DNA of 64,000 bases from positions 3,264,282-3,328,281 of the forward strand of contig NZ_KB912877.1 in NCBI RefSeq assembly GCF_000383855.1. Direction: 5' to 3'. Position numbers and translations under genes: made by a program. The notes beneath the pieces were generated by a model that saw only the letters and a program-made list of their open reading frames with translations, had not been told where the DNA came from and ran no database searches. Positions 1 through 8,840 of this stretch are shown here, piece by piece. This DNA comes from Methylobacter marinus A45 (lineage in GTDB: Bacteria > Pseudomonadota > Gammaproteobacteria > Methylococcales > Methylomonadaceae). Numbering within the stretch: position 1 is the stretch's first letter; every line of letters starts with the position of its first letter.

Positions 1-955
1 CCGTCTTTAGTAAGAATAGCTCGCCCATACCGGCCTGGAAGGCATATGCTATGCAGTTCTCCATCGTCGGTAGGTCCCGCCCGTCCTCTTGATATAGCTT
101 CAAAACCTCTTGTGCGCGTATAGTGACTTGGATTTCGCTTTGAATGTATCCAAGACGGATTGATTTCTCCAGCATGTTGTCTGTCGAAAATACTTTAAGA
201 GTTGTACCATCCAGCACGATTTCGTAAGGTAAACCGTCGATGAGCGTCTCGACTTCAAACAGCTCGTTGAGACGGGCCGCGTCAATCAACAATCCAGCGT
301 AAGTGCTTTCGAAAGGTCGAGCCAATTGCTCGTCAACGTGCATCCACATTTCGGGAACGATCCCAAATTCTTCGCGGATGAGATGCAAAAGGTAAGAAAA
401 CGCTTGAGAGAGCTCTTCAGCGCTCCAATGCTCGAGATTTTCAGAGCTTTCGTCCTGGTAACCCACCCAATTTTGGACAAAAAGCTCATTGACAATGACC
501 AGCAACGTCTTGAGCACAATTTTCTTTCGCGCTTGAAGCCGACTCAGCATTTTGCCTCTAAGTCGATACGCCTCAGGCGCGGCAGCGAGTAATGCCTGGA
601 CTGAGTGCAGGTACTTGGCCCTGTCCTCTCTGAGCTGCAGTTGTGGGAGCAACTGCAATGAGGCATCCACTGCTTTCGAAAGTGCTCCAGAGCGAAACTT
701 ATACCGGGATGCTCTAAAAAGTCCTTGGCGACGAATCCGCGCTACGGTGCTGTCGGCATCCCATAAAAGCAGAGCCAGAGTGATAGCAACAGCCTTCTGG
801 TGCTGGTTGTGTTCTAGATGGGTTGCTAGTGCTTCTAGGGCGCTCTTAGCGTCCGACTTGGTAGCAGTTGGCGCTTGAGCGACTTTTGCTGCTGCAACAA
901 TATCTGCACATGTTCTATATTTGATAAGTTCATCTGCCAGCTCCTGAATTTTCAA
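1..955 (-). CDS. Unrecognised protein, 3' end outside window (partial)
   Basis: The minus strand is open without a stop from position 955 to the window edge, giving at least 318 residues. I chose the TTG at 953-955 as start because an AAGGAGG ribosome-binding site lies four bases upstream (960-966) and no ATG lies nearby in frame. The product is helical and soluble-looking, with no signal peptide or membrane segment: an alanine-rich N-terminus, a central helical part (around LIREEFGIVPEMWMHVDEQL) and a C-terminal part with TIRAQEVLKLYQEDG. I do not recognise a family. The short plus-strand frames over the same bases are shadows. The gene is probably longer, because no stop is reached. Confidence 0.7.
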   Translation of the reverse strand, partial: MKIQELADELIKYRTCADIVAAAKVAQAPTATKSDAKSALEALATHLEHNQHQKAVAITLALLLWDADSTVARIRRQGLFRASRYKFRSGALSKAVDASLQLLPQLQLREDRAKYLHSVQALLAAAPEAYRLRGKMLSRLQARKKIVLKTLLVIVNELFVQNWVGYQDESSENLEHWSAEELSQAFSYLLHLIREEFGIVPEMWMHVDEQLARPFESTYAGLLIDAARLNELFEVETLIDGLPYEIVLDGTTLKVFSTDNMLEKSIRLGYIQSEIQVTIRAQEVLKLYQEDGRDLPTMENCIAYAFQAGMGELFLLKT

Positions 956-1201
956 GTGTCCTCCTTGCAATAGTGCCTCAACTTATTATACCCCAAAAAT
1001 CACGTTTAAAACTGCACCTCTTTCTGATGAAGGGCGCAAGTAAGAATAACCACAAATTGCAGGCGGCAAGAGAGGTCTGCTTTTGGCACATAGCGGCTAT
1101 TAGCCCAGCAATGGAACCTTTCCAAACCTCATCGCATCAAAATTTCACAAAAACTGGCGTTAAACTCCAAAATCATTATTCAATGTCAGAGAGAATCCAA
1201 T

Positions 1202-1627
1202 ATGGCCACAACTCGTATCGCGCATACTGTTTGGGAGGGAGAACTGCTCAAAGGTAGTGGCGTCATCTCCTTCGACTCGTCCGGCATCGGACAGTACCCG
1301 GTTTCCTGGCCATCCCGCGCAGAACAGGCTAATGGCAAGACCAGCCCCGAAGAACTGATTGCTGCCGCCCATTCCAGCTGCTTTTGCATGGCACTATCCC
1401 ACGGACTGACGGGTGCGGGTACGCCACCGAGCCGGCTGGAGGCCAAGGCCGAGGTCACTTTCCAGCCGGGTGAGGGCATCACTGGCATTCACCTCACGGT
1501 CCAGGGCGAGGTGCCCGGCTTGGACGAGAAGGGGTTCATCGCGGCGGCTGAGGACGCCAAGAAAAACTGCCCGGTTAGCCAGGCGCTTGCAGGGACAACG
1601 ATCACACTATCCGCTGAGCTCGCCTAA
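1202..1627 (+). CDS. OsmC-family peroxiredoxin-like protein
   Basis: A 141-residue protein of the OsmC/Ohr superfamily, whose members reduce organic hydroperoxides in the cytoplasm using a pair of cysteines. The two expected cysteines are present: C60 in the helix AAAHSSCFCMAL and C123 in KKNCPVSQAL. The N-terminal WEGELLKGSG and the TSPEELIAAAHSSC block match the OsmC subfamily rather than Ohr. Length is normal for the family. The ATG at 1202 is preceded by the purine-rich GAGAGAATCCAAT. It stands alone: the gene to the left is divergent and the recombinase to the right appears to belong to a mobile module. An extra cysteine, C62, sits two residues after the first. Family assignment is firm; the exact substrate is unknown. 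Confidence 0.9.
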   Translation: MATTRIAHTVWEGELLKGSGVISFDSSGIGQYPVSWPSRAEQANGKTSPEELIAAAHSSCFCMALSHGLTGAGTPPSRLEAKAEVTFQPGEGITGIHLTVQGEVPGLDEKGFIAAAEDAKKNCPVSQALAGTTITLSAELA

Positions 1628-1744
1628 CGTCGGCTCCGGCACGCCTATATCGCTAGTCCGGCTTAACATTTTCTGCCAACCGACAACCTTCGTCTGGTGA
1701 CACAAATAGAAAAATTTTGCTCGCAGGATCTGTAAGGCCAGCGC

Positions 1745-1858
1745 AAGCTATTAGCCACAGGATAAAACTGGCCAATTTAAATGGCTAAATAACCGGTAGC
1801 CAAGTTACATTGCTTTTTCATCATATTGGCCACATGCGTTATAGTTAGCCAATTTCAG
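1745..1858. promoter_or_regulatory. Cluster of TTRGCCA repeats upstream of serine recombinase (res-like)
   Basis: Six copies of a TTRGCCA-type heptamer occur at about 1751, 1769, 1782 (inverted), 1796, 1826 and 1845, directly before the recombinase gene. The pair at 1770-1785 forms the near-palindrome GCCAATTTAAATGGC. Serine resolvases bind inverted repeats grouped into subsites next to their own gene, so this is a candidate res site or autoregulatory operator. Function is inferred from position and repetition only. Confidence 0.4.
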
Positions 1859-1882
1859 TATACCCATTTTGACCACCACCCT

Positions 1883-2500
1883 ATGAAAGTTGCCCGTCTC
1901 TATCTGCGCGTCAGTACCGATGAACAAGACCTTACCCGACAAACCGACATTGTGCACAGCGCCCGGGCGCAAGGTTATTACATCGCCGGTATCTACCGGG
2001 AAAAAGCCTCGGGCGCTCGTGCGGATCGGCCCGAGCTATTGCGTATGATTGCGGATCTGCAACCGGGTGAAGTCGTGGTGGCTGAGAAAATGGACCGCAT
2101 CAGCCGACTCCCTTTGGCCGAAGCCGAGCAATTGGTCGAATCCATCCGGGCCAAAGGGGCGAAGTTGGCCGTGCCGGGCCTGGTTGATTTATCCGACTTC
2201 GCGGCGGAGGCCGATGGGGTGGCCAAGATCGTTCTGGAGTCGGTGCAGGAGCTCTTGCTCAAATTGGCTTTGCAAATGACGCGTGATGACTATGAGACTC
2301 GCCGCGAGCGACAGCGCCAGGGTGTTCAGCTGGCCAAAGCCGCTGGCAGGTATGCCGGCCGTATAGCGGATACCACGACCCATCAGCGTATTGTTGCCTT
2401 GCGTGGCGCTGGCCATACGATCAAGAGAATCGCTGAACTGGCCGGCTGTAGTGAAAGCCAGGTCAAGCGCATATGGGCGGATCATAAGGCCAGCGCCTAG
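1883..2500 (+). CDS. Serine recombinase (resolvase family)
   Basis: A small serine site-specific recombinase of 205 residues. It cuts and rejoins DNA through a covalent serine link. The N-terminal catalytic domain starts MKVARLYLRVSTDEQ with the nucleophile S11 and the following arginine- and glutamine-rich segment. Conserved VAEKMDRISRL is at about residues 67-77. The last 35 residues form the helix-turn-helix (IKRIAELAGCSESQVKRIW). I chose the ATG at 1883 because family members begin MxxARLYxRVST; an upstream in-frame TTG at 1826 would add 19 unrelated residues covering the repeat cluster. Together with the nearby toxin-antitoxin pair it resembles the resolvase module of a Tn3-family transposon, although no Tn3 transposase is in the window. 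Confidence 0.9.
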   Translation: MKVARLYLRVSTDEQDLTRQTDIVHSARAQGYYIAGIYREKASGARADRPELLRMIADLQPGEVVVAEKMDRISRLPLAEAEQLVESIRAKGAKLAVPGLVDLSDFAAEADGVAKIVLESVQELLLKLALQMTRDDYETRRERQRQGVQLAKAAGRYAGRIADTTTHQRIVALRGAGHTIKRIAELAGCSESQVKRIWADHKASA

Positions 2501-2527
2501 ACTATACGGTATAAGCTTAGGTCAGTC

Positions 2528-2848
2528 ATGAAACCCATTTACCTGGAACGGCATGAGTCGGACAAGAACCTGCACCGGTTTTACCAACTGCATGTCACGC
2601 CCGGCATCTTCGAGGACTGGGCCTTGGTCCGGGAATGGGGCAGGGTAAATTCGCCAGGTACTGTGCGCAAGGATTGGTTTGCTACCGAGGACGAGGCAAT
2701 AGCCGCTGGTGAGGTGTTCCGTGTTAATAAAGAGAAAAACGGTTATCGCACAGTATTAGCTATACTCACGGCCATGACCTCACTCACTTCACCTGGCGTT
2801 TTTAGCCGCTTGGCTTTTTATATCAATATGGATATAATTTTTCCATGA
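2528..2848 (+). CDS. WGR-domain protein
   Basis: A 106-residue protein whose first 75 residues are a WGR domain, a nucleic-acid-binding fold named for the Trp-Gly-Arg motif (REWGRVNSPGTVRKDWF at about residues 36-52). Stand-alone bacterial WGR proteins usually end shortly after the ..KEKxGYR block, reached here near residue 74. The remaining 30 residues read through what looks like the promoter of the next gene and are not conserved-looking. They may be a late extension after loss of the original stop. The stop overlaps the start of the toxin gene by four bases. It is a passenger of the recombinase/toxin module; its role there is unknown. Confidence 0.75.
   Translation: MKPIYLERHESDKNLHRFYQLHVTPGIFEDWALVREWGRVNSPGTVRKDWFATEDEAIAAGEVFRVNKEKNGYRTVLAILTAMTSLTSPGVFSRLAFYINMDIIFP
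2810..2838 (+). promoter_or_regulatory. Sigma70-type promoter for the toxin-antitoxin pair
   Basis: TTGGCT (2810-2815) and TATAAT (2833-2838) are separated by exactly 17 bp. The -10 box ends six bases before the toxin ATG at 2845, so transcription would start at or next to the start codon and the toxin mRNA would be essentially leaderless. The promoter lies inside the 3' end of the WGR reading frame. Confidence 0.6.
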
Positions 2849-3171
2849 AACCGATTCGATTCCTCGGCGACTCACTCAAGTGCTTGCGTGAGTTTCCGGA
2901 CAACGCTCGGCAAGATGCCGGCTACCAGTCAGACAAAGTCCAACAGGGCCAGCAGCCGGATGACTTTAAGTCGATGCCGGCCATTGGTAGCGGAGTCGAA
3001 GAAATCAGGGTGTGGGACGAAACCGGCACGTTTAGGGTCATCTATGCCGCTCGTCGACAGGATGCGGTCTATGTCCTGCACACTTTCCAAAAGAAAACAG
3101 CCGCGACGTCGAAGCGCGACCTGGACATCGCGAAGGCCCGCTTTGCACAATTGTTAAGAGGTGAGACATGA
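2845..3171 (+). CDS. RelE/Gp49-like toxin
   Basis: A 108-residue toxin of the phage-derived Gp49-like (DUF891) branch of the RelE/HigB superfamily. Relatives are ribosome-dependent mRNA interferases. Characteristic blocks are MKPIRFLGDSLKCLREFP at the N-terminus, DDFKSMPAIGSGVEEIRVWD in the middle, and FRVIYAARRQDAVYVLHTF followed by KKTAATSKRDLDIAKARF. The start at 2845 matches the family start. It overlaps the antitoxin gene by the sequence ATGA, the reversed toxin-first order typical of this family. Such pairs are known passengers next to resolvase genes of Tn3-family transposons, which fits the recombinase upstream. Confidence 0.9.
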   Translation: MKPIRFLGDSLKCLREFPDNARQDAGYQSDKVQQGQQPDDFKSMPAIGSGVEEIRVWDETGTFRVIYAARRQDAVYVLHTFQKKTAATSKRDLDIAKARFAQLLRGET

Positions 3172-3455
3172 AGACAACGTCAAACGAAACTTATGCCAGT
3201 GTCTGGGATGCCATTACCGATACACCGGCGGAAGCGGCAAACTTGCGCGTGCGTGCCGAGCTGATGAATAAGATTGCCACGATTGTGGCCGCAAAAGGTT
3301 GGACACAGGCGGAAGCGGCGGCGCAGTGCGGCGTGACGCAACCCCGCGTCAACGATTTGCTGCGCGGCCGCCTCTCCCGCTTTTCGCTTGATGCCCTCGT
3401 GAACATAGCCGCAGCATTGGGCCTGCGTGTGCATATCGAGCTGGAAGCAGCCTGA
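3168..3455 (+). CDS. XRE-type antitoxin (HTH_37 family)
   Basis: A 95-residue antitoxin with a Cro/CI-type helix-turn-helix at about residues 44-70 (GWTQAEAAAQCGVTQPRVNDLL), followed by GRLSRFSLDALVNIAAALG. This is the HTH_37 partner normally found with Gp49-like toxins. It neutralises the toxin and probably represses the operon through the promoter at 2810-2838. Its ATG overlaps the toxin stop, so the two are translationally coupled. Length and domain layout are normal. Confidence 0.9.
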   Translation: MKTTSNETYASVWDAITDTPAEAANLRVRAELMNKIATIVAAKGWTQAEAAAQCGVTQPRVNDLLRGRLSRFSLDALVNIAAALGLRVHIELEAA

Positions 3456-4033
3456 TCCGTCTCCTACTCATACGCTGTACCGGCGTTCCAAATCCGTCGC
3501 GATCCGGGCCGAAGATCTGAACTTTGCCGATGACGGCTCCGGCAGCGGCTATCTATATAATAAGGAGTAAAACCGACTCGACCGGCGCTGTAATTACTTT
3601 CCAAAGTCGATGTCAGTATGTTGCAAATCATCGAAGTCGACGTCAGCACGTCGCAAAAAATGGGTAAACCCAGATCATATGATCAGGATCTGCTGCATAC
3701 TGCTCCTGTCGCTTAAACGTTCGATTAGGTGACAGTGTGCCGCAAAATGGCTGAGTCGTCAAAATACGTCACTTAACCCGTCATTTATAGTAAGGCATGC
3801 AAAGGGTTGAGAATAGATATAATGTGACACAGAATCGATGGATGCCAAGTGACAGGTTTGGTTAATTGCAGTTATTTTTTGTCTCAAACTCGTGCCAAAT
3901 GATAATTGGGCAATTTCAAATACAGATCGTTACAACTCAGACTCTCTCTTATGTAGAGAGGTTATGAGATAAACAAGAATGGGGGCAGATGGTTACTGAT
4001 CAGCATGTGGCTAGTAGTCCTGCTCACATAGCG
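3456..4033. other. Gene-free stretch with iterated repeats before IS6 element
   Basis: No convincing gene. Two 25-bp imperfect direct repeats start at 3603 and 3633 (consensus AGTCGAYGTCAGYAYGTYGCAAA), and a weaker third copy lies at 3731-3746. A perfect 12-bp palindrome GATCATATGATC lies near 3675. This spacing resembles transposase- or recombinase-binding iterons at a lost transposon end, which is inference only. Confidence 0.4.
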
Positions 4034-4844
4034 GGTTCTGTTGCGTTAGCAGAGAGATCGTCGTTTTCGGTAAGCTATTGCGCTCAACCAGCACCGCGTA
4101 AATTACTCTCATGATCGATTTCAAAGGCCACCGCATCGAAAAAGCCATCATTCTGACCTGCGTCCGCTGGTATCTGGCTTACCCACTCAGCTATCGGAAC
4201 CTGAAGGAAATGATGCGCGAGCGTGGGATCGAAGTCGACCATTCCAACATTTACCGCTGGGTCCGGAAGTTCACGCCGAAGCTGGAGGCCGTTTTCCGGA
4301 AAGGCAACAAGCGCCCGGTCGGCAAGAGCTGGCGAGCAGACGAGACGTACATCAAAATCAAGGGCCAGTGGCGCTATCTCTATCGTGCCGTCGACCGGGA
4401 TGGCCAAACCATTGACTTCCTGCTGACGGCCCACCGCGACAAGCAGGCCGCTCTGCGCTTTTTCAGGAAAGCCATTCGGCAGCATGGCCTGCCGGATAAG
4501 GTCACGATCGACCAGAGCGGTGCCAATAAGTCCGCTCTTGATGCACTCCAGGAAGAAACCGGCCATGCGTTCGAGATCCGCCAGAGCAAATACTTGAACA
4601 ATTTAGTTGAGCAGGACCACCGGGCCATCAAAACGATCATCAGGCCCATGCTCGGCTTCAAAACCTTCAACTCGGCCTATTGCACTTTGTGTGGAATTGA
4701 ACTGATGCACATGATAAAGAAAAGACAGATGACCTCGACCGAAGGACACATTCTCTCGGTCGCTGAACAGTTCTATTCCTTGGCCGCTTAATTCCATCAG
4801 CCGATACTCCTTCTGCGCCTAGCGAAAATTAACGCAACAGAACC
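4034..4844 (+). mobile_element. IS6-family insertion sequence, complete
   Basis: An 811-bp element bounded by inverted repeats that begin GGTTCTGTTGCGTTA at 4034 and end with its exact complement at 4844. The single transposase gene fills the interior. Length, termini and gene content are typical of IS6/IS26-like elements. The 8 bp on either side (ACATAGCG and GACCAACA) are not duplicates. The element has therefore probably undergone adjacent deletion, consistent with the truncated endonuclease at its right edge. Confidence 0.9.
4111..4791 (+). CDS. IS6-family transposase
   Basis: A 226-residue DDE transposase. The N-terminal helix-turn-helix (YRNLKEMMRERGIEVDHSNIYRW) is followed by the catalytic residues in WRADETYIKIKG (first Asp), VTIDQSGANKS (second Asp) and YLNNLVEQDHRAIK (Glu). 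Length is at the lower end for IS6 members, but all catalytic motifs are intact, so it is probably functional. It is about 60-70 bp inside both element ends. A second, diverged IS6 element with its own transposase lies at 21950-22754. Confidence 0.93.
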   Translation: MIDFKGHRIEKAIILTCVRWYLAYPLSYRNLKEMMRERGIEVDHSNIYRWVRKFTPKLEAVFRKGNKRPVGKSWRADETYIKIKGQWRYLYRAVDRDGQTIDFLLTAHRDKQAALRFFRKAIRQHGLPDKVTIDQSGANKSALDALQEETGHAFEIRQSKYLNNLVEQDHRAIKTIIRPMLGFKTFNSAYCTLCGIELMHMIKKRQMTSTEGHILSVAEQFYSLAA

Positions 4845-4845
4845 G

Positions 4846-5244
4846 ACCAACATCCTGCCGCAGGCCGCCAATATGAATAGGGGTGCCTGGCTGCTGACTG
4901 AGGAAATCGTAGAGTGTTACCGCGATATCGACGAGTTGCTGGTGATCGGCGGTGTGATCTGGGGCGACAACCCGAGCGATGACTATTTTGTGAAATCGCA
5001 TGGCGTTAAAACGCCGGACGCGTTCTGGAAAGTGATCATTCGCGGTGCCGGCCAAGACGAGCGGGCGATCGCCTGGATCGTGCCGAACACGCCGGAGGCC
5101 ACGAAGAAAAACCTGGACCGGTATCTGGTCAGCGTTGATGAGCTGGAGCGCGTGACTGGCGAAAAAATACCGCTAGCTGACTATGCGAAACACGACAAAC
5201 CGGCAGTCTCATGGCTGATTCCAAAAGGGTGCAACAAGGGGTGA
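4846..5244 (+). pseudogene. DNA/RNA non-specific endonuclease, 5' part deleted
   Basis: The C-terminal 132 residues of a NucA/endonuclease-G-like nuclease. The frame is open from the first bases after the IS6 right end (TNILPQAANMNRGAW...) and continues through VIPNTPEA-like and SVDELERVTGEKIP blocks typical of the family end. The DRGH catalytic motif should lie in the missing N-terminal half, and I find no trace of it on the other side of the IS. An ATG at 4873 could start a 123-residue product, but it would lack the active site. The gene is most likely a remnant left by an IS6-mediated deletion. Confidence 0.8.
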
Positions 5245-5249
5245 TAACC

Positions 5250-5372
5250 ATGAGCTCCATCAAAAACGCCCACATATTGTTCAGAGGGGGCGTTGTGAGC
5301 TACTTCGTTAATGTCCCGTTTGATTTGAGCAACGCCTATGTCGCCGCGGCAATAACGTTTACGCAAAGATAA
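5250..5372 (+). CDS. Possible 40-residue small protein
   Basis: An ATG five bases after the endonuclease stop opens a 40-codon frame (MSSIKNAHILFRGG... ending ITFTQR). A weak AAGGGG lies upstream. No family is recognised. It could be the start of a truncated gene or chance; only position and openness support it. Confidence 0.25.
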   Translation: MSSIKNAHILFRGGVVSYFVNVPFDLSNAYVAAAITFTQR

Positions 5373-5434
5373 ACGGGTAAAATAAGGTTAGTATGATGCA
5401 AATAGCACATTTTAATGGATGCAGGGAGGTATAA

Positions 5435-6850
5435 GTGGCCCAGGCGCTTGATAAGGAGATTCTGACCGTTAGTCAGCTGCTGAAAAAACCGGGCTTGAAG
5501 ATACCGGCTTATCAACGCCCCTATAAGTGGACGGTGAGCAATGTAAACCAGCTGTTTCAGGATATGGATACCCATCAACATAAAACCGCTTACCGGTTTG
5601 GCACCCTGGTGTTTCATCGCGATCAAGCCGATGCATCTATTTTTAATATTGTGGATGGGCAGCAACGCACCCTAACTTTAGTGATGGTGGTGTGGGTCAT
5701 TATTCAGGAACGTTGGATAGGATTGCAACGGCAGGATCTGGCCGATCAACTGGATGCGTTGGAAGCGCCATTAAAGACATTTATGGTGGAGCAGCAGTTT
5801 GAGAGCAAAATCAGCCAGCGCAATCTCCATCAGAATGCCATGGAAATTAAACGGCTAGTTTGTCGGGCGGATTTCACCGAACAGCATATCGACTTTTTGT
5901 TGAATCGCTGTGAGGTGGTGACATTTACGCTCAAGGATATTTCCGAAGCCTTTCAATTCTTTGATTCACAGAATGCCCGTGGCCGCGATCTGGCGCCGCA
6001 CGACTTGCTCAAGGCCTATCACCTGCGTGAATTCAGTGATCAGGAGCATGCACTGAAAGCCAAAACAGTTGCCAGTTGGGAGAACCTGCAAAGTGATGAG
6101 CTGGCAGCACTGTTTGCGGAGTACCTCTACCGCATTCGCCGTTGGGCTTTGGGCTACTCGGCCCGTTATTTTGGCAAGCAAGATGTAGCGCTGTTTAAAG
6201 GTGTCAATATTGATCAGGTTGCGCGCTATCCCTACGTGGAGCCACTGCGTATTGCCCACCACTATGTCGATGACTATAACAGCCAGTACCATCGTAAAAT
6301 CGACGGACAGTTTAAACCGTTCCCGTTTCATCTGGATCAGATGATCATCAACGGCCGTCGCTTCTTTGAAATGACGGCTTACTACCAGCAGCAGGTAAAA
6401 GCGGTTATTAGCGCCGAGCACGGCAGCAGTAATCAATTCATGGGCACAGAGCTCAGTGAACAGGCACAACAGATTCTTAAGGTTCTGAACAGTTATTCGG
6501 CCAGGCATAGACCCGGTGATAAATATATCCGCGTAATGTTTGACTGTGCCTTGGTATTTTATTGGGACAAATTTGGCAGAGCTGAACTTTCAAGAGCCGT
6601 AGAAAAGCTGTTTATCTGGGCTTATTCGTTACGCATCAAACAGCAGGTAATGCAGTTGGCCACCATGGATAACTATGTATTGGAGAAGAATCTGTTTCGC
6701 CGAATAAAAGATGCGACTTTGCCCTCAGAAGTATTAAATCTGCCGCTTGCCACATTAAGCGACGCTGAAAATAAAAATAACCGGCGAAAAAATAATGCCG
6801 CGAAAGACCCCTTGGTAAAACTGTTTAAAGCGATGAATTACTATGAGTAA
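5435..6850 (+). CDS. DUF262 protein, first subunit of a GmrSD-like pair
   Basis: A 471-residue protein with an N-terminal DUF262 (ParB/sulfiredoxin-like, GmrS-type) domain. [10 protein letters not shown] lies at about residues 23-32 and the hallmark [11 protein letters not shown] at 72-82. In GmrSD and SspE-like systems this domain hydrolyses nucleotides and controls a DUF1524 nuclease that attacks modified phage DNA. Here the C-terminal part lacks a recognisable HNH motif, so the nuclease is probably supplied by the next gene, which overlaps by 8 bases. The start is GTG at 5435, seven bases after GGGAGGT. The pair sits between two IS elements. The defence role is inferred from family and context. 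Confidence 0.8.
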   Translation: MAQALDKEILTVSQLLKKPGLKIPAYQRPYKWTVSNVNQLFQDMDTHQHKTAYRFGTLVFHRDQADASIFNIVDGQQRTLTLVMVVWVIIQERWIGLQRQDLADQLDALEAPLKTFMVEQQFESKISQRNLHQNAMEIKRLVCRADFTEQHIDFLLNRCEVVTFTLKDISEAFQFFDSQNARGRDLAPHDLLKAYHLREFSDQEHALKAKTVASWENLQSDELAALFAEYLYRIRRWALGYSARYFGKQDVALFKGVNIDQVARYPYVEPLRIAHHYVDDYNSQYHRKIDGQFKPFPFHLDQMIINGRRFFEMTAYYQQQVKAVISAEHGSSNQFMGTELSEQAQQILKVLNSYSARHRPGDKYIRVMFDCALVFYWDKFGRAELSRAVEKLFIWAYSLRIKQQVMQLATMDNYVLEKNLFRRIKDATLPSEVLNLPLATLSDAENKNNRRKNNAAKDPLVKLFKAMNYYE

Positions 6851-8840
6851 TGCGATAACGGAGTTCTCAATTAAACAGCTACTCAGCGACAAGATTGATT
6901 ACATGGTGCCTATGTACCAGCGTAACTATGCTTGGGAAGAAGGAGAAATAACGCAACTGATACAGGATATAGTGGACTATCAACAGCAGGGGCATCAGCG
7001 TTATTACATCGGCACTTTGGTTGTGTTCAGGCGTAAGGATGGCAGCCTCGAAGTGATTGATGGTCAGCAACGTTTTACTACGCTTTCACTGTTGGCGATC
7101 TACTTGAAGAATCTGGGCTATTCACAACAAACGCCTCAGGGAAGACCTTCTGTCAAATACCCTGCCATGGATTGGTATGAAAACGTCAATATTGGGTTTG
7201 AAAGCCGACCTAAATCCACAGAGACATTTACGGCGCTCAGCCAGCGTGTGTCTATTCATCATTTGAATAACGATGCCTATAACGAAGGTATTGTGAACGG
7301 CTATGAGCTGTTGGCTAAGGCTGTCAGTCAGATTAATGAGATCAGTTTGAAAGTATTTGCTGATTATTTGTTTGAGAGTGTCAAAATCATGCGGGTGGAG
7401 GTACCTGCAGATACGGATCTTAATCACTACTTTGAGGTGATGAACAATCGTGGTGAGCAGCTCGAAAAACATGAGGTGCTGAAGGCTAAGATGATGGCAG
7501 TATTGAATAAGATCAAGGATGAAGATGATCGGCAAGTGAGTGTTCAAGGTTTACAGCGAATCTGGGAAGCCTGTGCCAATATGGAACGCTATATTCAGTA
7601 TGGTTTTTCATCAAACGAGAGGCATGATCTGTTTGGTAAAAACGACTGGGGACAGTTCGAGGCAGAAGATTTTGATGATGTTGTACAGTATTTGGGTGAA
7701 GGTTCGGCATCTTCAAATTCTTATAACTTATTGCAGATTCTTAGTGGGCGGCCGGTAACAACGGGAGAGGATCAGGAAAGTCGTAATGAGGAATTGCCCG
7801 ATAGGTTTAACAGTGTCATCAATTTCTCCAACTTCCTGCTGCATGTGTTGAGGGTGTATACCGCAGAAGATATTGCGCTGGATGACAAGCAGTTGATAAA
7901 CCAATTTGAAGAGTATCTTCTCAATAAAAATGATCCTGTGGCTGAGGTTAAAGAATTCACGTTTGCCCTTTTAAAATGTAAGTTTCTTTTTGATCAATAC
8001 ATCATTAAGCGTGAGTACGCGCAAGGGACAGACGCATGGAGCTTAAAACGCTTAAAATGGTATTCCGCTAAGAGCGTTAGTTTCATCAACAGCTTTGATG
8101 ATAATGAAGATGGTTATGAGGGGATAAACCGGCAGATTCTTATGCTGCTGTCTGCGCTTCATGTATCTACGCCCACGCTGGTTTATAAGCATTGGTTGAA
8201 TGCAGTGCTGTATTTTCTTTATTATGAAGGGGCTATTGACCCTCAGAACTACCTTGATTATTTATCCAACCTGGCCAGACGTTTTATATTTGACCGTTTT
8301 CTGTCACGTGATGAAGGCAGTTCATACTATGAAATGATTTATCAACAGAAGGATGATTATTTTCCCACGAACCGGAAACGGAATCATCTTGATATGGATA
8401 GTCTGTGTTTTGGCCAGATAGAGAACAATTTTGTTTTTAATTATCTGGATTATCTGCTTTGGCTGGAACGCAAAGATCAAGATCCTGTCGTGAAGGAATT
8501 TGAGTTTACCTTTCGTAGCTCCGTCGAGCATTTTTATCCTCAGCACCCGATGGAAGGCCATCCCGTGCTGGAAAGCGATGCCTTACATAAGTTCGGTAAC
8601 TTATGTTTGATCAGCCACAGTAAAAACTCCCGTTTAAGTAATTTCCCTCCTAAAGCCAAGATGGCACATTTTGCCGCGGGCATTACAGAGAAATCCGTTG
8701 ATAGTCTGAAGCTTTACGAGATGATTAAGCTTCTCAGAGACAATGATGATTGGAGTGAAGAGGAAATTGAGAAGCATGGTAACGACATGATAGAGCTTCT
8801 ACTTGCTTCTACAGCTGTTAGAAATAGACAAGGAAAATGA
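6843..8840 (+). CDS. DUF262-DUF1524 protein, GmrSD-like restriction nuclease
   Basis: A 665-residue fusion. The N-terminal DUF262 domain has [10 protein letters not shown] (about 22-31) and [12 protein letters not shown] (70-81). The C-terminal DUF1524 HNH-type nuclease has SVEHFYPQH (H563 as candidate catalytic His), then [11 protein letters not shown] (N586) and [13 protein letters not shown], which is the usual Asn/Lys pattern. The region between is long and helical. The family includes type IV restriction enzymes acting on glucosylated or phosphorothioated DNA. The tight overlap with the preceding DUF262 gene indicates one two-subunit complex. No methylase or Dnd/Ssp gene is adjacent, favouring a modification-dependent enzyme. 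Confidence 0.85.
   Translation: MSNAITEFSIKQLLSDKIDYMVPMYQRNYAWEEGEITQLIQDIVDYQQQGHQRYYIGTLVVFRRKDGSLEVIDGQQRFTTLSLLAIYLKNLGYSQQTPQGRPSVKYPAMDWYENVNIGFESRPKSTETFTALSQRVSIHHLNNDAYNEGIVNGYELLAKAVSQINEISLKVFADYLFESVKIMRVEVPADTDLNHYFEVMNNRGEQLEKHEVLKAKMMAVLNKIKDEDDRQVSVQGLQRIWEACANMERYIQYGFSSNERHDLFGKNDWGQFEAEDFDDVVQYLGEGSASSNSYNLLQILSGRPVTTGEDQESRNEELPDRFNSVINFSNFLLHVLRVYTAEDIALDDKQLINQFEEYLLNKNDPVAEVKEFTFALLKCKFLFDQYIIKREYAQGTDAWSLKRLKWYSAKSVSFINSFDDNEDGYEGINRQILMLLSALHVSTPTLVYKHWLNAVLYFLYYEGAIDPQNYLDYLSNLARRFIFDRFLSRDEGSSYYEMIYQQKDDYFPTNRKRNHLDMDSLCFGQIENNFVFNYLDYLLWLERKDQDPVVKEFEFTFRSSVEHFYPQHPMEGHPVLESDALHKFGNLCLISHSKNSRLSNFPPKAKMAHFAAGITEKSVDSLKLYEMIKLLRDNDDWSEEEIEKHGNDMIELLLASTAVRNRQGK

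Noticed and set aside
4026..4852. 8-bp target duplication around the first IS6 element
   Set aside because: The flanks ACATAGCG and GACCAACA do not match, so no duplication was claimed.
5966..6508. 180-residue minus-strand frame
   Set aside because: It is opposite the DUF262 gene, with no motif or ribosome-binding site.
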